Notes under the pieces: generated by a model | Told to the model about the DNA's origin: nothing | The model's database searches: none | Seen by the model: only the letters and a program-made list of their open reading frames with translations | Source of the DNA: Methylomonas sp. 11b | GTDB taxonomy: Bacteria; Pseudomonadota; Gammaproteobacteria; Methylococcales; Methylomonadaceae | Assembly: GCF_000515215.1 (NCBI RefSeq) | Contig: NZ_KI911557.1 | Location: forward strand, 5,203,741-5,267,740 | Length of the DNA stretch: 64,000 nucleotides | Direction: 5' to 3' | Position numbers and translations under genes: made by a program | Shown: piece after piece, positions 1-10,056 of the stretch | Layout: each line of letters starts with the position of its first letter | How positions within the stretch are numbered: the first letter of the stretch is position 1

Positions 1-657
1 AGTAATCATGCGATTGCGGCCAGACAAGATGCCAGCATCTCCAAACTCTCGGACTTAAAGGGCAAGCGCGTGGGCTTTACTCCCGGCACCACATCCGAAT
101 TTTTTCTGGATTCAATTTTGACCGCATCCGGCCTGATGAGATCCGAGATTGAACCTGTCGCCCTAAACCCCGAGGAAATGCAGGAGAGTCTCACCCTCAA
201 AAAGGTCGATGCAGTTTGCACCTGGAACTACCCGCTGATACAAATTCAACGACAACTCGGCTCTGCTGTGACGGTTTTTTACGACCGGGACATCTACACC
301 GAAACTTTCAATATCGCTGTCCTGCAAGCGTTTATCGAAAAAAAGCCCGAAACAATCAAAAGTTTTCTGCGCGCTTTGCTCAAGGCCGAACGTTTCGTGG
401 CCGAACAACCGGATGCGGCTCAAACCATCATGGCAAGCGCAACTAAGGTCGAGTTGGGGCTGATCAAGAGTGTCTGGGACGATTTCAGTTATGAGCTGAC
501 ACTCGATCAAACTCTGCTGATTACCCTGGAAGATGAAACCCGATGGGCAATGAAAAACCGGCTAACCGATCAAGTCGCGATGCCTAACTTCCAGCAATCT
601 ATTCATATGGATAGTCTAGCGGCCATCAAACCTGCAATCTTAACCCTATACCGTTAG
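1..657 (+). CDS. ABC-type periplasmic substrate-binding protein (NMT1/SsuA-like), 5' end missing
   Basis: The reading frame is open from base 1, so the start and signal peptide lie outside the window. The visible part carries the second half of a type-2 periplasmic binding protein: a segment reading SDLKGKRVGFTPGTTSEFFL, typical of NMT1/SsuA-type (thiamine-pyrimidine, sulfonate or nitrate) binding proteins, then a helical C-terminal lobe. Six bases separate its stop from a membrane PAS-GGDEF-EAL gene, so the two are probably co-transcribed and the protein may serve as a ligand sensor feeding that enzyme rather than a transporter. No permease or ATPase gene follows. The family is fairly sure; the ligand is unknown. 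Confidence 0.75.
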   Translation, partial: SNHAIAARQDASISKLSDLKGKRVGFTPGTTSEFFLDSILTASGLMRSEIEPVALNPEEMQESLTLKKVDAVCTWNYPLIQIQRQLGSAVTVFYDRDIYTETFNIAVLQAFIEKKPETIKSFLRALLKAERFVAEQPDAAQTIMASATKVELGLIKSVWDDFSYELTLDQTLLITLEDETRWAMKNRLTDQVAMPNFQQSIHMDSLAAIKPAILTLYR

Positions 658-663
658 ACCAGC

Positions 664-2367
664 ATGCGGGTCATCAAACGCTTACAAATCCTGTCAACTT
701 CAACCATCACCGCAGTGATCGTATTGTTGCCAATCCTGTTCTGGGCGTTCGTGCATTACCAGCATGAAAAAAACGACTACGTGCTGATGGACCAACTCCA
801 TCATGGTTTTTTCGACCTGACTGTCTTCAGGGACCAATATTTCCTGTATCGCGAGGAGCGGGCGCGAGGGGAATGGGACATCCACAAGGAAATAGTCAAC
901 CAGGTGATAGACCGGATTTCGGCTCAACACGGCCACCAAGAAGATGAGCCTGTTTTGAAGGAGTTGCGCAGGAGTTTTGGCGAATCCGCAAATATTTTTC
1001 AGCGCATTGTCGAAAACAGCGAGTCATTAAAAAGCGTAACCGATAAGCGACGCATTTATGAGGAATTAGATCATCGACTCGTTAGTCAACTACTGCTAAG
1101 GTCCACCAAGAGCCTTAATTTGGCTTCAGCCTTACTGGATATCAGCGCCCAGCGGGTTGAGAAAAGTTACCAATATTTGGTTGGCATTGTCTGTCTATTC
1201 GCCTTGCTGTTGGCACTGACCACTATTCTAAGCTCGATGCGACTCAGTAGGTTGATCAACAAGCGATTATTGCCCTTGCATCAAGGAGCTAAGAGGATTG
1301 CCGGGGGCAATCTGGATTACCGTATTATCTGCGACGGTACGGATGAATTTAGCGAGCTTGCTGCCTCTATCAATGCGATGACGGCTCGCTTACAGACATT
1401 TACCGAGCAGCTTCAGGCGGAAATCGTCGAACGAGAGCGCCTTGCACAAGAAAGGGAGCAGTATTTCCGATTCTTCCGACTCACCACGGAGCCGATGTGT
1501 ATAGCCGATCCCAAAGGTTGTTTCAAGCAAGTCAATCCCGCATTTATTTCGCTGACAGGCTTTGACGAAAGCGAGTTGTTGACCCAGCCTTTTATAGACT
1601 TTGTGTTTGCCGAGGACAGACAAAAAACCGAGGATGAAATGACACACCAGATATTGGGTCAAAAATCCATGGCTTTTGAAAACCGTTACCTTTGCAAAGA
1701 TGGCAAGTTGGTTTATTTGTCTTGGACGGCTTATTTTGATCGAGTCGACGGAGTGACTTATGCTACGGCACGGGATATTACCGAACGTAAACACGCAGAG
1801 GCCCAACTGGCCGAAAGCGAATTTCGCTGGAAATTCGCAATCGAAGGTTCCGGCGACGGCGTTTGGGACTGGAATATCGTCACGGACGAGGTGAATTTTT
1901 CCCAGCGTTACAAGGAGATGTTAGGGTATTCCGACGAAGACATTCGCGCGGTTAAACAGGAATGGGCTGATCGGCTTCATCCTGATGATCGAGCCGATGT
2001 CACCGCAATGCTTCAGGATTATCTGCTTGGCCAGACCTCGAATTATTCCATAGAGTTTCGGATGAAATGCAAGGATGGCAGCTATAAATACATTCATGCG
2101 CGCGGCATGCTGGTAAGTCGGAGCCACGACGGCAAACCATTGCGAATGATTGGGACGCATACCGATATCACCGAGCGTAAGCAAGCCCAACAGAAACTGC
2201 AGCTTGCCGCTAGTGTTTTCGCGAATGCTCGGGAGGGAATCATGATTACCGAGACAGACGGGAGGATCATTGAAGTCAACGACGCATTCGTCCAGATTAC
2301 CGGCTACAGTCGCGAAGAAGCGGTTAGCCGTAACCCGCGCATTCTAAGTTCCGGTATCCCATGGTAG
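664..2367 (+). CDS. Membrane PAS sensor, 5' part of a frameshifted diguanylate cyclase/phosphodiesterase
   Basis: 567 residues. A membrane segment lies near residues 13-30, a periplasmic domain follows, a second membrane segment lies near 172-195, then a HAMP domain (about 196-246), two PAS/PAC modules (about 265-380 and 380-510, each ending in a DITERK-type motif), and the beginning of a third PAS. The frame stops inside that third PAS right after NPRILSSG. The expected continuation (SDFYTRLWRQLLENGHWYGE) is present in the +2 frame just downstream. Deleting one C from the CCC run at 2358-2360 restores SSGIHGSDFYTRLW, a normal PAS sequence. It is therefore half of a single PAS-PAS-PAS-GGDEF-EAL gene. 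Either the insertion is real and inactivates the sensor link, or it is a sequencing error. Confidence 0.85.
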   Translation: MRVIKRLQILSTSTITAVIVLLPILFWAFVHYQHEKNDYVLMDQLHHGFFDLTVFRDQYFLYREERARGEWDIHKEIVNQVIDRISAQHGHQEDEPVLKELRRSFGESANIFQRIVENSESLKSVTDKRRIYEELDHRLVSQLLLRSTKSLNLASALLDISAQRVEKSYQYLVGIVCLFALLLALTTILSSMRLSRLINKRLLPLHQGAKRIAGGNLDYRIICDGTDEFSELAASINAMTARLQTFTEQLQAEIVERERLAQEREQYFRFFRLTTEPMCIADPKGCFKQVNPAFISLTGFDESELLTQPFIDFVFAEDRQKTEDEMTHQILGQKSMAFENRYLCKDGKLVYLSWTAYFDRVDGVTYATARDITERKHAEAQLAESEFRWKFAIEGSGDGVWDWNIVTDEVNFSQRYKEMLGYSDEDIRAVKQEWADRLHPDDRADVTAMLQDYLLGQTSNYSIEFRMKCKDGSYKYIHARGMLVSRSHDGKPLRMIGTHTDITERKQAQQKLQLAASVFANAREGIMITETDGRIIEVNDAFVQITGYSREEAVSRNPRILSSGIPW

Positions 2368-2395
2368 TGACTTTTATACTAGGCTTTGGCGTCAA

Positions 2396-3889
2396 TTGCT
2401 TGAGAACGGCCACTGGTATGGCGAGGTCTGGAATCGACGCAAAAATGGCGAAGTTTACGCCCAAATGGAAAACATCAGCGCGATACGAGACGCTCGAGGC
2501 AATGTCTGCCAATACGTGTCCTTATTCTCTGACATCACCACCCACAAGGAGCATGAAAAAAAACTGGAACATATCGCGCACTTCGATGCCCTGACCAACC
2601 TCCCCAATCGCGTGCTGTTAGCCGACCGCCTGCGGCAGGCCATGGCGCAGACGGATCGAGATCAACGGTTGTTGGCGATAGTCTATCTGGATTTAGACGG
2701 TTTCAAGGCCATTAACGATACCTATGGACATGCGGCCGGCGACCGGTTGTTGATGGCTGTTTCCGAACGGATGAAACAAACCCTGCGCGAAGTAGATACC
2801 TTGGCCAGAATTGGCGGCGACGAATTCGTCGCGGTGTTACCGAATATGCCCGATACGGCGTCGAGTATCCCCATGCTAAACCGGTTGTTAGGCGCCGCCT
2901 CCAAACCGATAGAGACTGATGATATTGCGTTTACTGTTTCGGCCAGCTTAGGTGTGACCTTTTTTCCACAGGTCGACGATGTCGATGCCGACCAACTCCT
3001 ACGTCAAGCCGATCAGGCCATGTATCAGGCCAAACTGGCCGGCAAAAACCGATTTTATATGTTCGATGCCGACCAAGACATCAGTATACGCAATCATCAT
3101 GAATCACTGAATCGTATCAGGCAGGCTTTAGTTGCAAATGAGCTGGTGTTGTATTACCAACCCAAGGTGAATCTTCGTACTGGAGGCGTCATTGGTGCGG
3201 AAGCGTTAATCCGCTGGCAACATCCGGAAAGCGGCCTGCTCCCACCGTCCGCATTTCTGCCGATAATCGAGGAGCATCCGCTGGCTGTCGAAATTGGCGA
3301 ATGGGTAGTAGACACGGCGCTAACCCAAATACAGATCTGGCACAACGCCGGGTTGAAAATACCGGTTAGCGTCAACATCGGTGCCCGCCAGTTGCAGCAA
3401 AAGGACTTTGTCGACCGTCTGCGACAGTTGCTGGTGGCCCATACAGCAATTAGTCACAATAGCCTAGAGCTTGAGGTACTGGAAACCAGTGCGCTAGAAG
3501 ACATTAGCCATGTTTCCGATGTCATTAACGCCTGTAGCGAGATGGGGGTGGCATTCGCTCTGGATGATTTTGGCACCGGTTATTCGTCTCTAACCTATCT
3601 GAAACGTTTGCCGGTCGCAATGCTGAAAATTGACCAGAGCTTCGTGCGCGACATGCTTGACGATCCTGACGATCTGTCCATTTTGAATGGCGTCATTAGT
3701 TTAGCCGCCGCTTTTGGTAAGCAGGTTATTGCCGAAGGCGTTGAAAGTCAGAAACATGGGGACTTATTGCTGCAACTCGGCTGTGAGTTGGCACAAGGTT
3801 ATGGCATAGCCAAACCCATGCCTGCTGAGGAAATGCTTGATTGGCACACTAATTGGAGTAAACAACCTCACTGGCCCGATCACCCTTAG
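2396..3889 (+). CDS. GGDEF-EAL domain protein, 3' part of the frameshifted gene
   Basis: This is the catalytic half of the gene starting at 664. The frame is open from 2348; 2396 is merely its first usable start codon. It contains the end of a PAS/PAC module (ENGHWYGEVWNRRKNG, then FSDITTHKEHEKKLE), a GGDEF domain with an intact RIGGDEF signature, and an EAL domain with EALIRWQH, DDFGTGYSS and EGVES motifs, so both c-di-GMP synthesis and hydrolysis residues look intact. Such tandem proteins are often active in only one direction. If the frameshift is real this part would need its own translation start; no strong ribosome binding site is seen. Confidence 0.85.
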   Translation: MLENGHWYGEVWNRRKNGEVYAQMENISAIRDARGNVCQYVSLFSDITTHKEHEKKLEHIAHFDALTNLPNRVLLADRLRQAMAQTDRDQRLLAIVYLDLDGFKAINDTYGHAAGDRLLMAVSERMKQTLREVDTLARIGGDEFVAVLPNMPDTASSIPMLNRLLGAASKPIETDDIAFTVSASLGVTFFPQVDDVDADQLLRQADQAMYQAKLAGKNRFYMFDADQDISIRNHHESLNRIRQALVANELVLYYQPKVNLRTGGVIGAEALIRWQHPESGLLPPSAFLPIIEEHPLAVEIGEWVVDTALTQIQIWHNAGLKIPVSVNIGARQLQQKDFVDRLRQLLVAHTAISHNSLELEVLETSALEDISHVSDVINACSEMGVAFALDDFGTGYSSLTYLKRLPVAMLKIDQSFVRDMLDDPDDLSILNGVISLAAAFGKQVIAEGVESQKHGDLLLQLGCELAQGYGIAKPMPAEEMLDWHTNWSKQPHWPDHP

Positions 3890-4326
3890 CGATTTTTCCT
3901 GGATTGCTTTCCTGGGTTTGGTAGCTAGGAAATTGAGAGGATTCAACATTTGACGATAGTCATTAGAATCTCAAATGAATGGAGAAATTAAGAGCATAAC
4001 AGTAGCGGCCAAAGGCTGCTATTTGGCCGTTTGGTTGAGGTCGGCAACGTCGCCTTTGTAGTCCTCCAGTTTGCAGAGTCTGGCTTCGGTCGACTGGCGG
4101 CTTTGGAGAAACTCGAGTGGCAAAAATGGGTCGAAATTTGCTTGTCAAAATCGTCAGATGGCTTTGGGTCTATCTAGCCATGGCAGTTTGAATGTCCCAT
4201 GAGCGGAACAGAGTATCAACTCCTGTGCCGAAACTTGGTCGATTCATATTGCGGCAATGGAAAGCATTCCGGGAAGGCTGAATAATCCTCCCAATATTTA
4301 AAGATAAAGCCCGCCATTTTGTTTGA
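3890..4326. other. Intergenic stretch between convergent genes
   Basis: No convincing gene. It holds an 8-bp inverted repeat, CGGCCAAA at 4006-4013 with TTTGGCCG at 4022-4029, which could be a weak terminator for the GGDEF-EAL gene. Short frames here show no recognisable protein similarity. Confidence 0.5.
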
Positions 4327-4359
4327 CGTAATTGCCAACAACTAAAGTTGGCAATTACG
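4327..4359. terminator. 13-bp perfect inverted repeat between convergent genes
   Basis: The arms are CGTAATTGCCAAC (4327-4339) and GTTGGCAATTACG (4347-4359) around a 7-base loop. It lies 21 bases beyond the pntB stop and could end transcription from either side. There is no T-run on either strand, so an intrinsic terminator is only probable. Confidence 0.5.
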
Positions 4360-4380
4360 GGTCGATAAGTTACCTCAGAT

Positions 4381-5769
4381 TTAACCCTGCAAAGCCTTCA
4401 ACAATCCCTGCAATTTGTCGTTGGCATCGCCGAACAGCATGCGGGTGTTTTCATGCACGAACAGCGGATTGCCGACGCCGGCGTAACCTGAAGCCATCGA
4501 GCGTTTCAGCACGATGGTGTTTGCACCTTTCCAGCATTCCAGGACCGGCATGCCGGCTATCGGGCTGTTAGGATCGTCCAAAGCGGAGGGATTGACGATG
4601 TCGTTGGCGCCGATGACGATGGAGACATCGACATGCGGGAAGTCTTCGTTAATTTCATCCATTTCAAACACGATGTCATACGGGACTTTCGCTTCGGCCA
4701 GCAAGACGTTCATGTGCCCAGGCATGCGCCCGGCGACTGGATGGATCGCAAACCGGACTTTTTTGCCGCGACTGGTCAGGAATTTGGTGATTTCGTTGAC
4801 TGTGTGCTGCGCTTGTGCCACGGCCATGCCATAGCCGGGGATGATCACGATATCTTTGGCGTCCAGCAACAGTTGCGCGGTTTCTTCCACTTCAATGGGC
4901 TGCACGTCGCCGACCACTTCCGCCGCTTCACCGCCTGCGCTGCCAAAGCCGCCGGCTATGACGCTAAGAAAGTGCCGATTCATGGCGCGGCACATGATAT
5001 AACTCAGAATTGCGCCGCTGGAGCCGACCAGGGCGCCGGTGACGATCAGCAAGTCGTTGCTGAGCATGAAGCCGGTAGCGGCCGCGGCCCAGCCGGAATA
5101 GCTGTTCAACATCGATACCACCACCGGCATATCGGCGCCGCCGATGGCCATCACCATGTGTACGCCAAAAACCAGGGCGATTACGGTCATAATCGCCAGC
5201 GGAATCATCCCGCCGCCGGATTCTGCCGCACTCAAAAAGTTGCCGCCCAATATCACGGTAATGACCAACATGGCCAGATTCAACCAATGCCGCGCCGGCA
5301 GCAAGATCGGTTTGCCGCTGATGCGACCGCAGAGCTTGCCGAAAGCGATGACCGAGCCGGAAAATGTCACCGCACCGATAAATATACCGATGTAGGTTTC
5401 TACTTCGTGGATGGTTTTTTCGGCGCCGACCAAACTGTTGGAGTGATCCATCGCATTAGCGTAACCGACTAACACGGCGGCCATACCGACCAAACTGTGC
5501 ATCAATGCCACTAATTCCGGCATTTGTGTCATTTCCACTTTCGCGGCGGCTTTGGTACCAATGAAGCCACCAATCAGCAGGGCAATCGTGAGTATTACGT
5601 AGGCAGTGACACTGCCGCCGAATACCGTGGCTGCAATCGCAATCGCCATCCCGGTCATGCCGTAATAATTGCCGCGCCGCGCTGTGTCCTGTTTGCTCAG
5701 GCCGCTGAGGCTGAGAATGAATAGAATCGAGGCTGCGATGTATGCCATCGTAACTAGACCGTTTGACAT
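4381..5769 (-). CDS. pntB: NAD(P) transhydrogenase subunit beta
   Basis: 462 residues from the ATG at 5769, preceded by AGGAGAG at good spacing; a longer upstream frame would overlap pntA. PntB carries the second part of the proton-translocating membrane domain (about eight hydrophobic segments through residue ~260) and the NADP(H)-binding domain III at the C-terminus ([17 protein letters not shown] and [13 protein letters not shown] are the family signatures). With PntA it couples hydride transfer from NADH to NADP+ to proton entry, supplying NADPH in the cytoplasmic membrane. Ten bases separate it from pntA, so the two form an operon. Confidence 0.97.
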   Translation of the reverse strand: MSNGLVTMAYIAASILFILSLSGLSKQDTARRGNYYGMTGMAIAIAATVFGGSVTAYVILTIALLIGGFIGTKAAAKVEMTQMPELVALMHSLVGMAAVLVGYANAMDHSNSLVGAEKTIHEVETYIGIFIGAVTFSGSVIAFGKLCGRISGKPILLPARHWLNLAMLVITVILGGNFLSAAESGGGMIPLAIMTVIALVFGVHMVMAIGGADMPVVVSMLNSYSGWAAAATGFMLSNDLLIVTGALVGSSGAILSYIMCRAMNRHFLSVIAGGFGSAGGEAAEVVGDVQPIEVEETAQLLLDAKDIVIIPGYGMAVAQAQHTVNEITKFLTSRGKKVRFAIHPVAGRMPGHMNVLLAEAKVPYDIVFEMDEINEDFPHVDVSIVIGANDIVNPSALDDPNSPIAGMPVLECWKGANTIVLKRSMASGYAGVGNPLFVHENTRMLFGDANDKLQGLLKALQG

Positions 5770-5779
5770 GTAGCTCTCC

Positions 5780-7336
5780 TTATTTTCTAAACATTTCAAG
5801 CATGCGGCGCGTCACGAGAAAGCCGCCGGCAATATTGATGGATGCGATCAGAATCGCCACTGCGGACAAAATGCCGATTATCGAGTCAGGCGAGGACACC
5901 TGCACCAGAGCACCGATCACGATGATGCCACTGATGGCGTTGGTCACGCTCATCAAAGGCGTATGCAGCGACGGCGAGACGTTCCAAATCACTTGGTAAC
6001 CGACAAAACAAGCCAACACAAACACCGTGAAGTGTGACAAAAACGAGGTAGGCGCCGTCGCGCCGACCGCAAAAAACACCAGAGCAGCCAAGGCAATCGG
6101 TAGCCATTGTTTTATCGGTTCCGGTATTAACGATTTAGTTTCGACAGTGGTTGCCGCTTCCGTTGCTGCCACCTGCTTGGGCGCGGCAGACAGTTTGGGC
6201 GGTGGTGGTGGCCAAGTGATATTGCCTTCCTTAATCACGGTCGCGCCGCGAATCACCTCATCCTCCATATTGATGACGGTGTTGCCGTCTTTGCCCGGGG
6301 TGAGGTCGGTGAGCAGATGCCGCAGGTTGGTGGCGTAAAGTTGGCTGGATTGATTGGCCAAGCGGCTGGGTAAATTGGTGTAACCGATGATGGTCACATC
6401 GTGTTTGACCACAACCTGATTTTTCTCGGTCAAGGCACAGTTACCGCCTTGTTCGGCGGCCAAATCCACGATGACACTGCCGGGTTTCATCGATGCCACC
6501 ATCTCGGCGGTAATCAGTTCCGGTGCGGGTTTGCCGGGGATCAAGGCCGTGGTGACGATGATGTCCACTTCCTTGGCTTGCTGGGCAAACAAAGCCATCT
6601 CCGCTTCGATAAATTCTTTGGACATGGTTTTGGCGTAACCGCCGCTACCCGAGCCGTCTTCCTGAAAATCCAGCATCAGAAACTCGGCGTCCATACTTTC
6701 GATTTGTTCTTTCACTTCCGGGCGAGTATCGAAGGCGCGGACGATGGCGCCCATGCCTTTTGCGGCGCCGATGGCGGCCAGACCGGCTACGCCGGCACCT
6801 ATTACCAACACCTTGGCAGGAGGAATTTTACCGGCAGCGGTGATTTGGCCGGTGAAGAAGCGGCCAAAATGCTGGGCGGCTTCCACGATGGCTCGATAGC
6901 CGGCGATGTTGGCCATGGAGCTGAGTGCATCCATTTTTTGCGCCCGGGACATGCGTGGCACACTGTCCATCGCCAATACCGAGACTTTTTTCGCTGCCAG
7001 TTTTTGCATCAGCGCTTCATTTTGCGCCGGCCAGATGAAGCTGATTAATTGTTGGCCTTCTCGCAGTAAGTCGGCTTCGTCGATAGCCAACTGCGGATGA
7101 AATTCGGGCGCCCGGACTTTCATGACAATGTCGCTGTTTTGCCATAGTTCCTGTGCCGAGGCGACGACTTGTACGCCTGCCGCGCGATAAGCGTCATCGG
7201 AAATATTGGCATTGTCGCCGGCACCGCTTTCCACCAGTACTTCAAAACCTAGTTTGATGATTTTTTCAGCGGCCTCTGGCGTGGTAGCGACGCGTTTTTC
7301 GCCGTCGTGAACTTCTTTTGGAACACCGATTTTCAT
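5780..7336 (-). CDS. pntA: NAD(P) transhydrogenase subunit alpha
   Basis: 518 residues, full length for the E. coli-type alpha subunit in which the NAD(H)-binding domain I and the first membrane helices are one chain (not split into PntAA/PntAB). The N-terminal MKIGVPKE and RVATTPE segments are the AlaDH/PNT signature, [22 protein letters not shown] is the dinucleotide fold, and a proline-rich linker (WPPPPPK) leads to four membrane helices. The start at 7336 has AGGAGAA eight bases upstream. It is the first gene of the pntAB operon, divergent from a REC-GGDEF gene across a 158-bp promoter region. Confidence 0.97.
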   Translation of the reverse strand: MKIGVPKEVHDGEKRVATTPEAAEKIIKLGFEVLVESGAGDNANISDDAYRAAGVQVVASAQELWQNSDIVMKVRAPEFHPQLAIDEADLLREGQQLISFIWPAQNEALMQKLAAKKVSVLAMDSVPRMSRAQKMDALSSMANIAGYRAIVEAAQHFGRFFTGQITAAGKIPPAKVLVIGAGVAGLAAIGAAKGMGAIVRAFDTRPEVKEQIESMDAEFLMLDFQEDGSGSGGYAKTMSKEFIEAEMALFAQQAKEVDIIVTTALIPGKPAPELITAEMVASMKPGSVIVDLAAEQGGNCALTEKNQVVVKHDVTIIGYTNLPSRLANQSSQLYATNLRHLLTDLTPGKDGNTVINMEDEVIRGATVIKEGNITWPPPPPKLSAAPKQVAATEAATTVETKSLIPEPIKQWLPIALAALVFFAVGATAPTSFLSHFTVFVLACFVGYQVIWNVSPSLHTPLMSVTNAISGIIVIGALVQVSSPDSIIGILSAVAILIASINIAGGFLVTRRMLEMFRK

Positions 7337-7494
7337 GATTTCTCCTAAGGTTTGGAGGGGAATAACGGACGGTTATTAGGCTGAAAAGCCAGCGGGCGAG
7401 GATAGGGGATTGAACCGGTTTTATCAATTGTTTTCTGTGAGCCCAGCGAATTACGCTAGAATCCTAGAGTCTGCTTAAGCCAACTAGAAGAACA

Positions 7495-8421
7495 ATGAAA
7501 ATATTGGTGGTCGATGATAGCAAAGTGATCAGGCAGCTGGTTGTGGAATGCCTAAAAGAAATGGGGCATGCGGTGTCCTATGCGGAAAACGGTTCCGAAG
7601 CCTTGCAATATGTCGCCGACCACGATGTGGACTTGATTCTGATGGATGTGGAAATGCCCTTGCTGACCGGTGTAGAGGCCACTAAAGCAATCCGCGAGTT
7701 AAAAAAGGCTGATTGGTTCCCCATCATTTTTTTTACCATGCATGACGATGATCAATCGTTCGTCAACGGCATTTTGGCCGGCGGCGATGCCTACCTGCCT
7801 AAACCGCTGAATCCTACCCGTTTGCGATTGACAGTGATCGCGATGGAGCGGATTTATGTGATGCGGCAAAAGCTGCAAACAACCCAGCGCGAATTGCAGG
7901 CAGCCAATCTGGAATTGGAGCGTTTATCATTGCGCGATCAATTAACCGGCTTGGGCAATCGCCGCCATTTCGATAGCAATCTATCCATGCAGTTTGCGCT
8001 GTCCCGCCGCAATAAAGCGCCGTTGTCTTTGATTATTTGCGATATCGATTACTTTAAGAAATACAACGACACCTTAGGGCACCCGCAAGGCGACGGGTGT
8101 TTAATTGCAGTGGCGAAAGTTCTCACGGAGCAATTGGAGCGTAGCAGCGATCTCATTTGCCGTTACGGTGGTGAGGAGTTTGTAGCGATCCTGCCCGATA
8201 CATCGTTACAACATGCTCGTGTACTCGCTGAAAATATTCGCCGGCAAGTTTTTGAAAAAAACTTCGTTTACGGCGAGACTGAGACTCAGTGTATTAGCCT
8301 GAGTTTGGGGGTGGCAACCTATGTAGGCCAATATAGAACCGCGCTGGAGATGTTGGAAGCGGCGGATGCCGCTTTGTACAAGGCCAAGCAAAGCGGTCGT
8401 AACCGGGTGGAAGTCAATTAA
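7495..8421 (+). CDS. Response regulator with diguanylate cyclase output (REC-GGDEF)
   Basis: 308 residues. The N-terminal receiver domain (1-120) has the acidic pair VVDDS, the phospho-acceptor aspartate in LILMDVEMP and a KPLNPTRL lysine. A short coiled linker (LQTTQRELQAANLELERLS) leads to a GGDEF domain with the active RYGGEEF signature. It should make c-di-GMP from two GTP when phosphorylated by an unknown kinase; no histidine kinase adjoins it. Three bases separate it from the next gene, so it may head an operon extending to beta-RFAP synthase, although the functions seem unrelated. Confidence 0.92.
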   Translation: MKILVVDDSKVIRQLVVECLKEMGHAVSYAENGSEALQYVADHDVDLILMDVEMPLLTGVEATKAIRELKKADWFPIIFFTMHDDDQSFVNGILAGGDAYLPKPLNPTRLRLTVIAMERIYVMRQKLQTTQRELQAANLELERLSLRDQLTGLGNRRHFDSNLSMQFALSRRNKAPLSLIICDIDYFKKYNDTLGHPQGDGCLIAVAKVLTEQLERSSDLICRYGGEEFVAILPDTSLQHARVLAENIRRQVFEKNFVYGETETQCISLSLGVATYVGQYRTALEMLEAADAALYKAKQSGRNRVEVN

Positions 8422-8424
8422 ATC

Positions 8425-9351
8425 GTGTATCGAGCCAAAGATTTTATAGAAACTGCGGAAGGGTTGATTTTCGCGGTCGTAGTTCAGGGCCAGGAAAATG
8501 GGAAGGTTTTATGTTTTCTGCGCTACCTCTGTCTGGCGGGCGTTTGGCGTAAGGTCGACACTGCGCTGGCGAACCGCCATCTTGAGCAATATTGCCCGCA
8601 ATATCTGCATTACTCGGCACTGCTCGATGCGCATTTACACGCCGTGCCTAGCGCCGCTATTGTTCGGCATTACCAACCTCGACAAGTCTTGCAACGCTTG
8701 TTGGCTGACGAACCCGGCGACCCGGTATTGGCCGATTTGCATAAACTGTGCGCCTTGTTGCGGGCCAATGGCTTGGCACTTAGCCGATTCGGCGTGACCG
8801 GCTCGCTGCTGGTGGGTATGCAAAAACATAGTTCCGATATTGATCTGGTTTGCTACGAGCGCGGCGAGTTTCATCGTGCGCGCAATATCGTCCAAGCCTT
8901 GATTGCCGAAGATCGTTGCCAAGCATTAAACGATGAAGATTGGTTGGAGGCTTACCAGCGGCGAGCCTGCGATTTTGCCTTTGACGACTATGTCTGGCAT
9001 GAGCAGCGCAAATACAACAAGGGCATGATCAATGGGCGTAAATTCGATTTGTCGCTGGCGATTGCCGACCCGGAAGCACAGGACAGAAGTTACCGTAAAC
9101 TGGGCTTTGTCACTATCGACGCCGAAGTGTGTGAAGACCAATTCAGTTTCGATTATCCCGCTCGGTTTGTTATTAAGCATCCGCAAGTCGATAGCGTAGT
9201 GTGTTTTACCGCGACTTATAACGGTCAGGCGCAAGTCGGCGAACGGATTCGCGTGGCCGGGCAGTTAGAAGTCGATCAAGACGGTGTCCAGCGCATAGTA
9301 GTCGGTTCGAATCGGGAAGCCATAGGCGAATTTATTAAGGTCATCCGGTGA
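8425..9351 (+). CDS. Nucleotidyltransferase-like protein
   Basis: 308 residues from a GTG start. A pol-beta-type nucleotidyltransferase motif is visible near residues 127-145 (GSLLVGMQKHSSDIDLV: GS followed by two aspartates). The rest has no motif I recognise, and the substrate is unknown. It overlaps the next HAD gene by 4 bases and that operon reaches beta-RFAP synthase, so a role connected with H4MPT production or its side-products is possible. That is inference from position only. Confidence 0.6.
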   Translation: MYRAKDFIETAEGLIFAVVVQGQENGKVLCFLRYLCLAGVWRKVDTALANRHLEQYCPQYLHYSALLDAHLHAVPSAAIVRHYQPRQVLQRLLADEPGDPVLADLHKLCALLRANGLALSRFGVTGSLLVGMQKHSSDIDLVCYERGEFHRARNIVQALIAEDRCQALNDEDWLEAYQRRACDFAFDDYVWHEQRKYNKGMINGRKFDLSLAIADPEAQDRSYRKLGFVTIDAEVCEDQFSFDYPARFVIKHPQVDSVVCFTATYNGQAQVGERIRVAGQLEVDQDGVQRIVVGSNREAIGEFIKVIR

Positions 9352-10025
9352 AGGAACGGCGCTGGCGGGCGATTATTTTTGATATGGACGGTCTGGTTTT
9401 GGATAGTGAGCCGACTTATGTTAAAGCGTGGCAGGCCGCTGCCGATGAGCTTGGCTTTGCGATGCCGACGGAGTTTTGGGATGGCTTGTCCGGTTGCTCC
9501 GGAATGACGGTGACTCGGCGTTTGCAGGAGCAAAGCGGGATTCGTTTCAATCTGGAAAAGTTTCAGCAATTAAGTAGCGTTTATTGGCTCGCTCATGTTC
9601 AGCACCACGGTATCGCCGTAAAACCCGGTTTTTTTGCCGTTTTGGACGTGTTGACTGAGTACGGTTTGCCGTTCTGTCTGGCAACAAATAGCCCGCTCGC
9701 GGCGGCGCAACAGTGCTTGGCCTGGGCCGGATTGTCGGATGTTTTTTCATATATTGTTGCCGGCGATATGGTCGCCGCGGCAAAGCCGGCCCCGGATATT
9801 TTTTTGCGCGCTGCCGCAGAACTGGCACAACCGGTTGAGGACTGTTTGGTGCTGGAAGATTCGCCGACAGGCGTCCGCGCCGCTCTAGCCGCTGGGACGC
9901 CCTGCGTCTTCGTGCCGTCATTCCATCCGGCGGATGCCTGGGCTGTCGAACACGCCGATTTTCTAATGGAAGATCTACACCAAGTGGCCGATTTTATCTC
10001 GGCCCGCCAACATCATCCGCTATAA
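9348..10025 (+). CDS. HAD-superfamily hydrolase (beta-phosphoglucomutase/phosphatase-like)
   Basis: 225 residues from a GTG start inside a GTGA overlap with the upstream gene. HAD motif I is FDMDGLVLDSEP (nucleophile Asp and acid/base Asp), motif II is the LATNS segment, motif III the lysine in AKPAPDIF, and motif IV LEDSPTGVRAA. The cap between motifs I and II is the small helical type of subclass IA. Family members are sugar-phosphate or nucleotide phosphatases or phosphomutases; the exact substrate cannot be read. Its place before beta-RFAP synthase makes a phosphatase step in pterin-cofactor metabolism conceivable. Confidence 0.85.
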   Translation: MKERRWRAIIFDMDGLVLDSEPTYVKAWQAAADELGFAMPTEFWDGLSGCSGMTVTRRLQEQSGIRFNLEKFQQLSSVYWLAHVQHHGIAVKPGFFAVLDVLTEYGLPFCLATNSPLAAAQQCLAWAGLSDVFSYIVAGDMVAAAKPAPDIFLRAAAELAQPVEDCLVLEDSPTGVRAALAAGTPCVFVPSFHPADAWAVEHADFLMEDLHQVADFISARQHHPL

Positions 10026-10056
10026 TGCCGGCTCCTTAGTATTTGACGGAATCCAG

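Noticed and set aside
3963..4148. 61-residue minus-strand frame between convergent genes
   Set aside because: No motif or binding site; the region reads as ordinary intergenic sequence.
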